Shown: positions 1-8,050, numbered from the stretch's first letter. The stretch: DNA of 47,148 nt from DATGLW01 sp035293965 (GCA_035293965.1 DATGLW010000133.1:1-47148); one strand, 5' to 3'. Program-made: numbers and translations. The notes: generated by a model from the sequence alone, not told the origin.

Positions 1-137
1 ATCCCCCGCTCGACCAGCTCGGTCAGCATGCCGACCTGCACCGCACCGCGAGAGCCACCGCCTGCGAGCACGAACGCCGTACGCGGCCTGGCGCCCGCGT
101 CCCCTGCTGGCCCGTCCGGCACCTCGCGGCGGCGCAT
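1..137 (-). CDS. patatin-like phospholipase, N-terminal part (runs off the window)
   Basis: Only the first 45 codons are inside the window; the gene continues past position 1. From the ATG at 135-137 the protein reads MRRREVPDG, then TAFVLAGGGSRGAVQVGML. The GGGxRG oxyanion-hole motif followed by a small-residue helix is the N-terminal signature of bacterial patatin-like lipases (Ser-Asp dyad acyl hydrolases acting on membrane lipids). The catalytic GxSxG and the Asp lie outside the window. A GGGAGG stretch about 12 nt upstream could be the ribosome site. It is co-directional with the small membrane protein at 194-568. The family call is good on motif alone; substrate cannot be judged. Confidence 0.72.
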   Translation of the reverse strand, partial: MRRREVPDGPAGDAGARPRTAFVLAGGGSRGAVQVGMLTELVERG

Positions 138-193
138 CCACCGGGCGGCGCCTCCCCACGTTCGCCGCGGGCCGCCAGCGCGGGCGGAGGCGG

Positions 194-568
194 TCATCCT
201 GCAGGGGCTCCGGGCCGCGGACGACCGGGCCGGCGGGAGCCTTCGATGCCGCCGCGGCCCGCCGGAGCGCTCCTGCCGTTCGGAGACGGGGGTGGGTCCG
301 GGTCGCGCCCCTCCGCCATGCGCCTCGCCCACGCCTCGCGCCCCTTGCGGTCTCGCCGGATCGCCCACCGGAGGGTGACGACGATGAGCACCACCATGGC
401 CAGCGCGAACACGGCGAAGACCGCGTCGAAGGCGGCAGAGGCAGCTGCCAGCGGCAGAACGGGAGCAGGGGGGCGGGAAGGTGCCGTGGCCAGTGCCGAG
501 GGCAGGAGCGGGAACAGGGTCAGCTCTGCCAGGTTTCGGGGTGGGGAGACGGGCGCGTGCGGGAGCAT
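194..568 (-). CDS. small single-pass membrane protein, unknown function
   Basis: A 124-residue protein if read from the ATG at 566-568, which has GAGG close upstream. The first half is Pro/Ala rich. One clear transmembrane helix (AFDAVFAVFALAMVVLIVV) is followed by a strongly basic segment, RWAIRRDRKGREAWARRMAEG, then a Pro/Arg-rich tail. The charge distribution suggests the C-terminus is cytoplasmic. I do not recognise a family. It sits between a two-component system and the patatin gene on the same strand. The reading frame extends upstream to 652, so a longer product is possible, and the N-terminal part may be non-coding. The membrane segment is the only solid feature. Confidence 0.5.
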   Translation of the reverse strand: MLPHAPVSPPRNLAELTLFPLLPSALATAPSRPPAPVLPLAAASAAFDAVFAVFALAMVVLIVVTLRWAIRRDRKGREAWARRMAEGRDPDPPPSPNGRSAPAGRGGIEGSRRPGRPRPGAPAG

Positions 569-702
569 CTGCCTCAAGGCTAGAGGAACCCCAGGACCAC
601 GAGGCCGTGCCTGGCACCCCTCGGGAGCCGCGTGGCCCGCCGCCATGGCCATGTCCCGGCCGCCCTGAGAGCCTCGGGACTCGCCGCCGCTGGCCGGCCC
701 TC

Positions 703-1431
703 TCAGCGCGACGGGTGTCGGTACCGGTAGCCGAAGCCCCGGACCGTCTCGATCGGCGAGGTCGCCAGGTCCGTCCAGCCGAGCTTGCGCCGGAGGCTGA
801 GCACCGTGAACTTCACGCGCCCGGGACCGGTGCGCGTGGGATCATGCCACGCCAGCTCGAGGAGCTGGCCGTGCGAGAGGACCTGCCCCGTGTGGCGGAC
901 CAGGGCTGCCAGCAGGCGGAACTCCGAGGGCGTGAGCGCCACGTCGCGCCCGCCCACCTCCACCCGGTGATGGGCGAGGTCCATCCGCACGTGGCCGTCG
1001 TCGACCACAGAGGGGACCGGGCCCGTGGGCGGGGACCGGCGGAGCAGCGCACCGACGCGCGCGACCAGCTCGTCGTTGCTGAACGGCTTGGTGAGGTAGT
1101 CGTCGGCACCGCCGAGGAGCCCCCTCACCTTGTCGGTCTCGAGACCGCGGGCGGTGAGCAGGATCACCGGCACGTCGCTGTGGTCCCGGATGCGCTCGAG
1201 CACCGCCCACCCGTCGACCTTGGGGAGCCCCACGTCGAGCACGACCAGGTCGGGGCTCCGTTCGCGCAGCAGGCGCAGGCCCTCGGTGCCGTCGGCCGCC
1301 CAGACCGGTCGGTACCCGTTGCGGCGGAGCAGGATCTCGACGGAACGCCAGATGTCGCCGTCGTCCTCGACCACCAGGATGCACGCCCCTGGGCGGGCGT
1401 CGATCCTCGTCGGGAGGGTCGTCTCGGTCAT
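703..1431 (-). CDS. OmpR/PhoB-type response regulator
   Basis: 242 residues. The receiver domain (about 15-128) has the acidic pocket EDD at 22-24, the phospho-acceptor Asp66 in LVVLDVGLP, and the conserved Lys115 in LTKPF. A winged-helix DNA-binding domain follows (about 145-240), with LTPSEFRLLAALVRHTGQVLS and the terminal ETVRGFGYRY typical of the OmpR/PhoB effector. The ATG overlaps the stop of the upstream histidine kinase as ATGA (1428-1431), so the two are one operon with coupled translation and almost certainly a cognate pair. The effector domain resembles KdpE-type regulators, but the kinase is not KdpD, so the regulon is unknown. Confidence 0.93.
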   Translation of the reverse strand: MTETTLPTRIDARPGACILVVEDDGDIWRSVEILLRRNGYRPVWAADGTEGLRLLRERSPDLVVLDVGLPKVDGWAVLERIRDHSDVPVILLTARGLETDKVRGLLGGADDYLTKPFSNDELVARVGALLRRSPPTGPVPSVVDDGHVRMDLAHHRVEVGGRDVALTPSEFRLLAALVRHTGQVLSHGQLLELAWHDPTRTGPGRVKFTVLSLRRKLGWTDLATSPIETVRGFGYRYRHPSR

Positions 1432-2624
1432 CGGCTGGCGTCCGCCCGCGACGAGGTCCCGCGTGCCGGCACCGGGCCGGGCGCCGCGTCGATGCCACGC
1501 AGCTCGACGGTGACCGTCGTACCTCGCCCTTCCTGGCTGTCGATGGCGATCGAGCCGTTGTGGAGCTCGGCGATGCGACGGGCGATCACGAGGCCGAGGC
1601 CCGACCCCGAAGTGCCGTCCTGGCGGGCGTTGGATGCCCGGTAGAAGCGCTGGAACAGCTTGCCGCGCTCGGCGGCCGGGATGCCGATACCGGTGTCGGA
1701 CACCACCAGGCGCCAACCGTCCCCGGCCGCCCCGGCCGCCACCCGGACGGTTCCCCCAGCCGGCGTGAACTTCACAGCGTTGGCGAGAAGATTGTCCACG
1801 AGCTGGCCGACCCGGTCGGGGTCGCCACGGAGCGGGGGACCCTCGCCGCTGGATGCCCGCAGGGCCACGCCCCTCGCCTCGGCCACGGGCCCGATCGACG
1901 ACGCCGCGACCTCCACGAGGGTGGGGATGTCGACGTCGTCGCACTCCAGAGCGAGCGAGCTCGACTCCAGCCGGTCGAGCAGCAGCAGGTCGTCGACCAG
2001 GCGGAGCAGCCGGTCCGAGTTGCGCTCGATGATGTCGAGGAATTCCCGCTGCTCGTCGACGCTGTCAGCGCCCAAGCCGTCGCGCAGGAGCTGGGTGAAG
2101 CTCACGATCGACGTGAGCGGCGTCCGCAGCTCGTGCGACACCGAGGCCACCAGCTCGCTGTTCCCGGGCGCCTCGGAGGCCGGCGCGCCGGCGGGCAGGC
2201 CTTCCTGAGGCGAGCGGCATGCCGATGCGGGGCGCAGCGCGCCGGGGTCCTCCTCGCCGGCGCCCACGGCCACGACCAGCCAGCCCCCAGGGCCGCCCGC
2301 CCCATGCAGCGGAGTCGCCTGCGCCTGCACGACCGCGCGCCCCCCGCCAGGTCCCGTCAGTGCCAGGCGGTACGTCGCTGCCACGCCGGGTATGTCGGCG
2401 ACGTCCGGCAGCGCCGCCGGCTCGGCCAGGTCGCGCCAGCGGGTGCCCACAGGCGAGCGTTCGTGCCACCCGCTGAGCACGCACCATCGCCTCGACGCGG
2501 CGCTCACGACGCCGTGGTGGTCGACGAGCGCCACGGCCACGAGGTCGAGGACCCACGGGCCGAGCGCCTCCGGCGCCGGGCGCTCGCGCTGAGGTCGCCT
2601 GGCAGGCGCGGCCTTGTCGGTCAT
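1428..2624 (-). CDS. soluble PAS-type sensor histidine kinase
   Basis: 398 residues from the ATG at 2622-2624, which has GGGG 8 nt upstream; an in-frame GTG at 2666 is a weaker alternative. The N-terminal ~125 residues look like a PAS domain (DLVAVALVDHHGVVSAASRRW...LSGW) and there is no transmembrane helix, so the sensor is probably cytosolic. A short linker leads to the HisKA domain with His164 in ASVSHELRTPLTSIVSF. The HATPase_c domain shows the N box (NLLANAVKFTPAGG), G1 (DTGIGIP), F box (LFQRFYRA) and G2 (GSGLGLVIARRI). It overlaps the response regulator by 4 nt. The signal is unknown; a PAS fold with no visible haem or flavin ligand does not identify it. Confidence 0.92.
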   Translation of the reverse strand: MTDKAAPARRPQRERPAPEALGPWVLDLVAVALVDHHGVVSAASRRWCVLSGWHERSPVGTRWRDLAEPAALPDVADIPGVAATYRLALTGPGGGRAVVQAQATPLHGAGGPGGWLVVAVGAGEEDPGALRPASACRSPQEGLPAGAPASEAPGNSELVASVSHELRTPLTSIVSFTQLLRDGLGADSVDEQREFLDIIERNSDRLLRLVDDLLLLDRLESSSLALECDDVDIPTLVEVAASSIGPVAEARGVALRASSGEGPPLRGDPDRVGQLVDNLLANAVKFTPAGGTVRVAAGAAGDGWRLVVSDTGIGIPAAERGKLFQRFYRASNARQDGTSGSGLGLVIARRIAELHNGSIAIDSQEGRGTTVTVELRGIDAAPGPVPARGTSSRADASR

Positions 2625-2845
2625 GCAAGAAGCCCCACGTTCCCCTTTCCCGCAGCGTACCGCCACGATTGTCGCCGGAAGGGAATGGTGGAGCCGATCC
2701 GGGCGCCTCGACGCCCAGCCGCTAGCCTCGGAGCACCCATCTCAACGGGGCGGGGTCGGGCCGTGCGGCCGCCCGCACCTCCGGCATCGGCCGGGCAGGG
2801 CCCGCGGGCCCTTCGGCAGGAGGCGTCACCCGGCGCAGTGGCTGG

Positions 2846-2918
2846 ACCGGGAAGGATGGCGATTTTGGGAGGGATGGCAGGATTTTGGGAGGGATGGCAG
2901 ACAGGGAGGGATGGCAGA
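2846..2918 (+). repeat. tandem copies of the tRNA-Ser 5' end
   Basis: Just before the tRNA-Ser gene, a 20-bp unit beginning GATTTTGGGAGG occurs twice in exact tandem (2861-2880 and 2881-2900). A third partial copy grades into the tRNA itself (GGGAGGGATGGCAG, 2904-2917), and a degenerate fourth is at about 2849-2860 (GGGAAGGATGGC). Each copy contains the acceptor and D-arm 5' strand of the tRNA. This looks like slippage or unequal duplication of the 5' end of the gene, not an independent element. Confidence 0.85.
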
Positions 2919-2992
2919 GCGGACGATTGCGCGGCTCTTGAAAAGCCGTGGGGCTCCGGTCCCCGTGGGTTCGAATCCCACTCCCTCCGCCA
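2905..2992 (+). tRNA. tRNA-Ser (anticodon UGA)
   Basis: An 88-nt class II tRNA including an encoded CCA. The acceptor stem GGAGGGA (2905-2911) pairs with TCCCTCC (2982-2988), followed by discriminator G2989 and CCA 2990-2992. The anticodon stem CGGCT/AGCCG (2932-2936/2944-2948) encloses the loop CTTGAAA with anticodon TGA at 2939-2941, reading UCA. A long variable arm (GGGGCTCCGGTCCCC) is typical of serine tRNAs, and the T arm GTGGG-TTCGAAT-CCCAC is perfect. Open frames on both strands across this gene are artefacts. Confidence 0.97.
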
Positions 2993-3031
2993 GCTGGTGC
3001 GCTCCGCGGGCCTCGGGGACCCAGCGCGGCG

Positions 3032-3685
3032 TCAGGCTGGTGCGGGCGCCGCGGCCTCGCGCTCGTCGAGGAACGACCACCACGCGTCGGCCACCCGCCG
3101 CGCCGGTGCGCGCACGGCGGCGGGCGATGCGCCGAGCGACGCCAGCGCGGCCGTCGTCCACAAAGCATGGCGGCGCTCCACGCGCTCGTGGTGGTCCCAG
3201 AACCTGGTCGCGCCGGCGCCGAACCCGTAGTGGCGGCGCAATCCCTCGGCCTTCGAGGCTGCGACGTCGGACGCCTGCACTTCGTACGCGGCCAATCCCG
3301 CCAGGGCGGGAACAGGGCCCTCCTCGGCCAGCGCGGCGTAGCTCGCCACGAGCGCTGCGGTGGCGGGCGACGCCGGCTCGTCCGTGCCCGCGCCCGCAGC
3401 CGACGCGAACCCCTCGAATAGGTCGAGGTGCGCGACGGGATCGCCCTCCTCGTCGGCCAGGTTCGCCTCGACCAGGCGCCGAGGGGCTCCGGGCGGGAGC
3501 AAGCCGGCCACCGCTCGGAGGAACCCGGGCAGCATCGCCTCGGCGTGGCGGTACTGCTCGGCATAACGGCCCAGCTCGCCGGGCTCGAGGGCGCCCGCCT
3601 CCCAGCGCCGGTAGAAGGGATGCTCGAGCAGGAGTCGCCCCCGGAGCGCCTGCCGCATGGCTGCGTCGACGTTCGCTGCGTTCAC
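3032..3685 (-). CDS. CADD/TENA-like heme-oxygenase-fold diiron protein (possible pABA synthase)
   Basis: 217 residues, GTG start with a TAGCGT -10 hexamer 7 nt upstream. The fold family is TENA/PqqC/CADD. Six candidate metal ligands fall at the right spacings: Glu79 and His86 (ADEEGDPVAHLDLF), Glu135 (AAYEVQ), and the H-x3-E-x2-H set His166/Glu170/His173 (HERVERRH). Chlamydial CADD, as I recall it, uses E81, H88, E142, H174, D178 and H181 and builds p-aminobenzoate from its own Tyr27 with Lys152 as nitrogen source. Here Tyr25 (HPFYRRW) and Lys145 (AASKAEGL) occupy comparable places. The Asp-to-Glu change is conservative. The pABA role is inference; another oxidase role in the same superfamily is possible. 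Confidence 0.78.
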   Translation of the reverse strand: MNAANVDAAMRQALRGRLLLEHPFYRRWEAGALEPGELGRYAEQYRHAEAMLPGFLRAVAGLLPPGAPRRLVEANLADEEGDPVAHLDLFEGFASAAGAGTDEPASPATAALVASYAALAEEGPVPALAGLAAYEVQASDVAASKAEGLRRHYGFGAGATRFWDHHERVERRHALWTTAALASLGASPAAVRAPARRVADAWWSFLDEREAAAPAPA

Positions 3686-3692
3686 GAGCCAG

Positions 3693-3698
3693 ACGCTA
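3693..3698 (-). promoter_or_regulatory. -10 hexamer (TAGCGT) of the CADD-like gene
   Basis: TAGCGT on the minus strand lies 7 nt before the GTG start at 3685, implying a leaderless or nearly leaderless mRNA. Confidence 0.55.
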
Positions 3699-3718
3699 CT
3701 GGCGATCGACCACCTCGG

Positions 3719-3728
3719 CCAATATTGG
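3719..3728. promoter_or_regulatory. perfect palindrome CCAATATTGG at the -35 position
   Basis: A 10-bp perfect palindrome in an unusually AT-rich pocket, centred about 28 bp upstream of the CADD-like -10 hexamer, that is, where the -35 element would be. It could be an operator. No regulator is identified. Confidence 0.35.
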
Positions 3729-3827
3729 GTGAGGCTGGTCGCCGAGGTCGGCAGGTCAGCACCTCTCGACGCAGCACGTCGGCTTCTCGCCCGGCGCCGT
3801 GGCGGTGCCGCCGGCGCGCCCGGGTCC

Positions 3828-5456
3828 TCAGCCGTGCACGCCGAGCTGGACTGCCTTGACCAGCAGGAGCACGACCGCCAGGACCAGGTACCCGCGCAGC
3901 GCGTACATCCCCACCAGGCGACCCCTCGACCACGTCGGCCGGTTCAGCAGGTTGAGCGCCGGCATGCGCCAGCTCGCCCGCTGCGCCGTCAACGGCACCA
4001 TCGCCGGCCGGCGCGACCGCGCCCGCACCACGGCCACGGCCCCAGCGACGTAGGACGCTCCGAGCAGGCCTGCCAGGCCGATGAGCAGCCCGTGCACGTC
4101 GATGCCGGGGAACAAGGTGGTGACCATGAGCGCCAGCGACAGGGCCAGCAGCACCGACACGATGACCGTCGCAACCACGTTGAGCCAGAGGCGGTTGACC
4201 CAGGGGCCGAGCACCTCGCGGTCGTTGCACAGCAGCAGGAGGAAGACGGTGGCGCTCGGCAGGAGGACGCCGGCCAGTGCCTGCACACCGGTCGTGATCA
4301 ACCCGAGCGGGGCACCGGGGACCAGCACCACGCCGGCGGCCAGGACCACCATGGCGCAGAACACCCCGTAGAACGACTTCGCCTCGCGCCAGCTGCGGTC
4401 GAGCGAGTGCTGGGTGCCGAACATGTCGCCGAACGCGTACGACGTCGACAGCGTGACGGCAGCGGCGCCGATGATGGAGGCGTTGAGGAGCACGACGGCA
4501 AAGAGCGCCCCGGCCGCGTTCCCCACGTAGCGGTCGAGGCCCTGGGCGACCGAGCGGGCATCGTGGAACTGGCCGGCCAGGGGCGTGTGGGCGAAGGCGG
4601 CCGCGGTCACGGCGACGATCAGGGCGGCTGCCACGACGGTGACGATCGACCCGAGCACCGTGTCCACCCGCTCGTAGCCCACCCAGCGCGGCCCGATCCC
4701 CTTGTCGATGATGTTCGACTGCTGGAAGAAGAGCTGCCACGGGGCCACGGTCGTCCCCACGATGGCGATGACGAGCAGGAGCGCAGTCGAGCTGAGCCCG
4801 CCCTGCACCGAGGGGACGAGCAGGCCGTGCAGGAAGGGTGCGGCGTGGGGATGGCTGAAGACGGCGAGGGGGATGACGAGGAAGTTGGCGAACACGAACA
4901 CGAACATGAACCGTTCCCATCGCCGGAAGCTGCCCGTGGCCGTCATGGCGACCAACAAGACGGCCGCGATCGGCACCGACAGGTCCTTGCTCACCCCGAA
5001 GTACCCGAGCGAGAGCGACACACCGATGAACTCGGTCGCGATGGTGAGGAAGTTGAGGACGAAGAGGTCGCCGACCGAGAAGGCACCCCAGAACTTCCCG
5101 AACCGCTCGTTGATGAGCCGGGCATGTCCCACACCGGTCACCGCCCCGAGGCGGACCACCATCTCCTGGTTGACGACCAGCACCGGCACGAGCAGCGGCA
5201 ACGTCCACAGCAGGCTGTAGCCGAAGTTCTGCCCGGCCTGGGCATACGTCGACACGCCACCGGCGTCGTTGTCGCCGATCATGACGATCAGCCCGGGGCC
5301 CATGATGGCGAGCAGCGTCAGCAGCCGGACCCGCCAGGACCGCCGCTCGCGCACGTCGTGCTGGCGGACGGTGCCGAAGGCGCCGCGGATCTCGCCCGCC
5401 AGCTCGCCCTCCACGATGGCCGAGGGCGGCCGCGTTCCCGTCGCATCCTCGGCCAT
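3828..5456 (-). CDS. NRAMP-family divalent metal transporter with non-canonical metal site
   Basis: 542 residues from the ATG at 5454-5456, chosen over the GTG at 5507 because AGGAGGT lies 5 nt upstream. About 11-12 hydrophobic helices start near residue 43. The family signature in helix 1 is present but altered: the canonical DPGN of MntH is replaced by DNDAGG (62-67). In helix 6 the canonical MPH is replaced by TTVAPWQLFFQQS (235-247), so the Met that favours Mn/Fe is Ala238 and the His is Trp240. As I recall, loss of this Met is a feature of the NRAMP-related magnesium transporters (NRMT). The gene directly upstream encodes an MgtE-type Mg sensor module. Family is certain; Mg specificity is inference. 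Confidence 0.9.
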   Translation of the reverse strand: MAEDATGTRPPSAIVEGELAGEIRGAFGTVRQHDVRERRSWRVRLLTLLAIMGPGLIVMIGDNDAGGVSTYAQAGQNFGYSLLWTLPLLVPVLVVNQEMVVRLGAVTGVGHARLINERFGKFWGAFSVGDLFVLNFLTIATEFIGVSLSLGYFGVSKDLSVPIAAVLLVAMTATGSFRRWERFMFVFVFANFLVIPLAVFSHPHAAPFLHGLLVPSVQGGLSSTALLLVIAIVGTTVAPWQLFFQQSNIIDKGIGPRWVGYERVDTVLGSIVTVVAAALIVAVTAAAFAHTPLAGQFHDARSVAQGLDRYVGNAAGALFAVVLLNASIIGAAAVTLSTSYAFGDMFGTQHSLDRSWREAKSFYGVFCAMVVLAAGVVLVPGAPLGLITTGVQALAGVLLPSATVFLLLLCNDREVLGPWVNRLWLNVVATVIVSVLLALSLALMVTTLFPGIDVHGLLIGLAGLLGASYVAGAVAVVRARSRRPAMVPLTAQRASWRMPALNLLNRPTWSRGRLVGMYALRGYLVLAVVLLLVKAVQLGVHG

Positions 5457-5744
5457 CGCGCACCTCCTCTCCCTCTTCTCGACCTTCTGTTCGTCCTTCT
5501 CCGTCACCTTGCCCGGGAACGGGCCCGGGGCGCGGTGCTCCCGCCGCCTCCGGCCGAAGACGGGCGGGCTCCTCTTCTGCGGGTCGCTGCGGCACGCGGG
5601 CGCCCTCGCCTGCGACAGAGGCGAGCGGGAGCCATGCCGGCCGGCCCGGGGCGCCGCCGGCGCCGGGCCACGGAGCGGTCAGCCAGGCTCGTGGCCACCG
5701 GGCGGGCTGCAGCGCCGGCCAGGTTTTCGCTCGCGCCGCACCGG
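5457..5744 (-). other. long leader between the MgtE-gate gene and the NRAMP gene; no known element recognised
   Basis: 288 nt without a supported gene. On the transcribed (minus) strand the last ~50 nt before the NRAMP start are strikingly purine-rich (GAGAAGAGGGAGAGG and similar) and end in the Shine-Dalgarno sequence. I looked for M-box and yybP-ykoY landmarks and did not recognise them. A promoter or metal-responsive leader could be hidden here, but nothing specific is supported. Confidence 0.3.
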
Positions 5745-7007
5745 TCATCCCTCCGGTGCCGAGGTCGTGCCGTAGTCGCGCCGCCAGCCGTCGGGCATCA
5801 GCTCCTCGAGCACGTCGTCGACCGTGACCACGCCGAGCATCTGCCGGTGGTCGTCGTCCAGGACGGGGGCGACCGTCAGGTTGAAGTCGGACATCTGCCG
5901 CACGGTCGAGTGCAGGTCCCAGTCGGCGTGGACGTGAGCCGGATCGGGCTGCATGACCGAGGCGAGGTAGGTGTCGGGAGGTGCCTGGATCAGGCGGACC
6001 GCTGACACAGAGCCGATGACGGTGCCGTCAGGGTCGGTGACGAACACGACGTTGAGGGCCTCGGGGGCAGCGCGGCTCTCGCGAATCGCCTCCAGGGCGT
6101 CGGCCACCCGGGTGCTCGCAGGCAGGCAGAGGAAGTCCGGGCTCATGACGCCGCCGGCAGTGTCCGGGTTGTAACGGAGCAAGGAGCGGACCTTGCGCTG
6201 CTGGGGCTCGGGCAGGAGCTCGAGCATCCCGAGACGGCGCTCCTGGTCGACCGCCATGATGAGGTCGGCGGCGTCGTCGGGTGCCATCGACGCGAGCAGC
6301 CGGGCCGCCTCGGCGTCCGAGCGCGAGCGGACGAACTCCAGCTGGTGCTCGGTGTCGAGCTCCTCGAACACGTCGGCCTGCAGCTCGCGGTCCTGGCCGA
6401 CCGCCTCGATGATCTCCTCACCCTCCTCGTGGGAGGCCGCTTCGACCAGGTCGGCGATCTGGGCCGGGTGGAGCCGCGCGAGCTTGCGGTAGGGGATCCG
6501 CAGGCGAGCGGAGGGCACATGGGCCACGAAGGGCTCGATGCTCCCCCAGTCCACCAAGGTGCCCGCCTGGACGCGCTGGCGCAGGCGACGGGGCAGGAGG
6601 CGCCGGAGCGCCGGGCGGGTGGACGGGTCGACGCCGACCACTTCCCAGGTGTCCCCGACCCTGGCCAGCTCGATCTCGTTGGCGGTGATGAGGCGGCCGC
6701 CCACCAGGTTGATCAGGTGCCGGGCGAGGAGGTCGCGTGCCAGGAGCAACTCGCCCGGACGCCGCTCGAACCGGCGCAGGTCGACCCGCTTGCCCTCGAA
6801 GCGGATGGGCGGGACGAGGCCGGCGATGCGGTCGATGGGCACGAACAGGTCGCGCTCGGCGATGCGCGCCACGAGGCCGGTGATCGGTGGGTGGGAACGT
6901 TCCCCCATGCGGGCGATGAGGTCCTGCACCTTGCCGAGGCGGGCGCCGTGCGCGTCGACGATCGGGCGGCGGACCACGCTCGAAAGGTGCAGCACCTCAA
7001 CGGCCAT
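5745..7007 (-). CDS. soluble PRC-barrel / MgtE N-domain / CBS-pair protein (Mg2+ sensor module without a pore)
   Basis: 420 residues from the ATG at 7005-7007 (GAGGAG upstream). Residues ~1-150 form two PRC-barrel-like parts (VVRRPIVDAHGARLGKVQDLI). Residues ~155-285 are the MgtE intracellular N domain, rich in LxxLxPxDAADLI-type helical repeats and ending in the MgtE hallmark RYNPDTAGGVM (279-288). Residues ~290-405 are a CBS pair. In true MgtE these domains are the Mg2+-sensing cytosolic gate of a membrane channel; here there is no hydrophobic C-terminal domain at all. The next gene downstream is the NRAMP transporter, so this protein may sense Mg2+ and gate or regulate it. A TACGGT hexamer at 7054-7059 could be its promoter. 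Confidence 0.88.
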   Translation of the reverse strand: MAVEVLHLSSVVRRPIVDAHGARLGKVQDLIARMGERSHPPITGLVARIAERDLFVPIDRIAGLVPPIRFEGKRVDLRRFERRPGELLLARDLLARHLINLVGGRLITANEIELARVGDTWEVVGVDPSTRPALRRLLPRRLRQRVQAGTLVDWGSIEPFVAHVPSARLRIPYRKLARLHPAQIADLVEAASHEEGEEIIEAVGQDRELQADVFEELDTEHQLEFVRSRSDAEAARLLASMAPDDAADLIMAVDQERRLGMLELLPEPQQRKVRSLLRYNPDTAGGVMSPDFLCLPASTRVADALEAIRESRAAPEALNVVFVTDPDGTVIGSVSAVRLIQAPPDTYLASVMQPDPAHVHADWDLHSTVRQMSDFNLTVAPVLDDDHRQMLGVVTVDDVLEELMPDGWRRDYGTTSAPEG

Positions 7008-7103
7008 GCTCGTCGCTCGCTCCTCGGTCACCGTGGCGCCGGCCCGCGCCTGCACCGTACCTGCTCCGGCTGGCCGGGGCACGCCACAACAGCACCCCGA
7101 CCG

Positions 7104-8042
7104 CTACCGACCCTGGATCTGGCTCCGCAGGCCGTCGAGCCACTCGTCGGCAGCCCGCCACGCGTCGTCTGCCGCCCGCCGGCGGGCAGGGCCCTGCGCC
7201 CCGGCTGCGGGGTAGGAGCCGAGGAACTTCAGCGCGGCGAGCTCGGCGTGCAGGTCTCGCAGGCAGTCGAAGACGACCTCGTCGGCCAGGTGGCCCTCGA
7301 GGTCGATGACGAAGCAGTACTCGCCGAGCGCCTGCTTGGTCGGGCGCGACTCGACCTTGGTCAGGTTGATATCGCGTGCGGCGAACTGCCCGAGGATGCC
7401 GTGGAGGCTGCCGGGGCGGTCGTCGCTCTGGAAGCACACGATGCTCGTGCGATCGTGCCCCGTGGGCGCGGGGATGCCGCGCGCGGCCACCGACACGAAG
7501 CGCGTCTGGTTCTCCGGATGGTCCTCGACGTCCTCGGCGAGGATGGACAGGCCGTAGAGGTCAGCGGCCAGGCGAGGGGCGATGGCTGCCGTGCCCGGCT
7601 CGGGATGCTCGCCGAGGAGACGTGCGGCCTCGGCGGTCGAGGTGCTCGCCAGCTGGTCGGCGCCGGGCAGCTTCGCCTGGAGGAACTTCTGGCACTGGGC
7701 GAGCGCCACCGGGATCGACACCACGCGCCGGACGTCGGCCAAGCGGCAGCCCCGCGGCGCCATCAGGTGGAGGTGGACGTCGACCACCATCTCGCGCTGG
7801 ATGAGGAGGTCGTGGTCGAACACAAGGCCGTCGAGCGCCGCGTTGACGCTGCCCTCGATGGCGTTCTCGATCGGCACCACCCCGACGTCGGCCCGGCCGC
7901 CGGTCACGGCGTCGAGCACGTCGGTGATCTGCGGCAGGGGCAGCAGGGCCGCCGCTGCGTAGTCGGGCTGGGAAAGGACGGCCTCCTCGGTGAACGTCCC
8001 TTCGGGGCCGAGGTAGGCCACCAGGGTCGCAGGGGAGGTCAC
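7104..8042 (-). CDS. pheA: prephenate dehydratase
   Basis: 312 residues. It converts prephenate to phenylpyruvate in phenylalanine synthesis. The catalytic domain begins with YLGPEGTFTEEA, contains VVPIENAIEGSV, and has the essential Thr-Arg-Phe as NQTRFVSV. A C-terminal ACT domain follows (GSLHGILGQFAARDINLTKVESRP), the phenylalanine feedback site. No chorismate mutase domain is fused. The GTG start at 8040-8042 has TATCCT 8 nt upstream, so the transcript may be leaderless. It is divergent from larB with only 23 bp between the two start codons. A ~40-residue Ala/Arg-rich tail extends past the ACT domain. Confidence 0.95.
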   Translation of the reverse strand: MTSPATLVAYLGPEGTFTEEAVLSQPDYAAAALLPLPQITDVLDAVTGGRADVGVVPIENAIEGSVNAALDGLVFDHDLLIQREMVVDVHLHLMAPRGCRLADVRRVVSIPVALAQCQKFLQAKLPGADQLASTSTAEAARLLGEHPEPGTAAIAPRLAADLYGLSILAEDVEDHPENQTRFVSVAARGIPAPTGHDRTSIVCFQSDDRPGSLHGILGQFAARDINLTKVESRPTKQALGEYCFVIDLEGHLADEVVFDCLRDLHAELAALKFLGSYPAAGAQGPARRRAADDAWRAADEWLDGLRSQIQGR

Positions 8043-8050
8043 ACCGGGGC

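Noticed and set aside
2722..3564. Open frames on both strands across the tRNA-Ser gene
   Set aside because: They translate the tRNA and its 5' repeats, giving peptides such as GIRTHGDRSPTAF and WEGWQ, a well-known kind of false gene over tRNAs.
5457..5744. Magnesium (M-box) or manganese riboswitch before the NRAMP gene
   Set aside because: Context makes it attractive, but I could not find the conserved core of either class; only a purine-rich leader is seen.
3657..6005. A 782-codon open frame on the plus strand opposite the NRAMP gene
   Set aside because: The protein is low-complexity and the opposite strand encodes a clear transporter.
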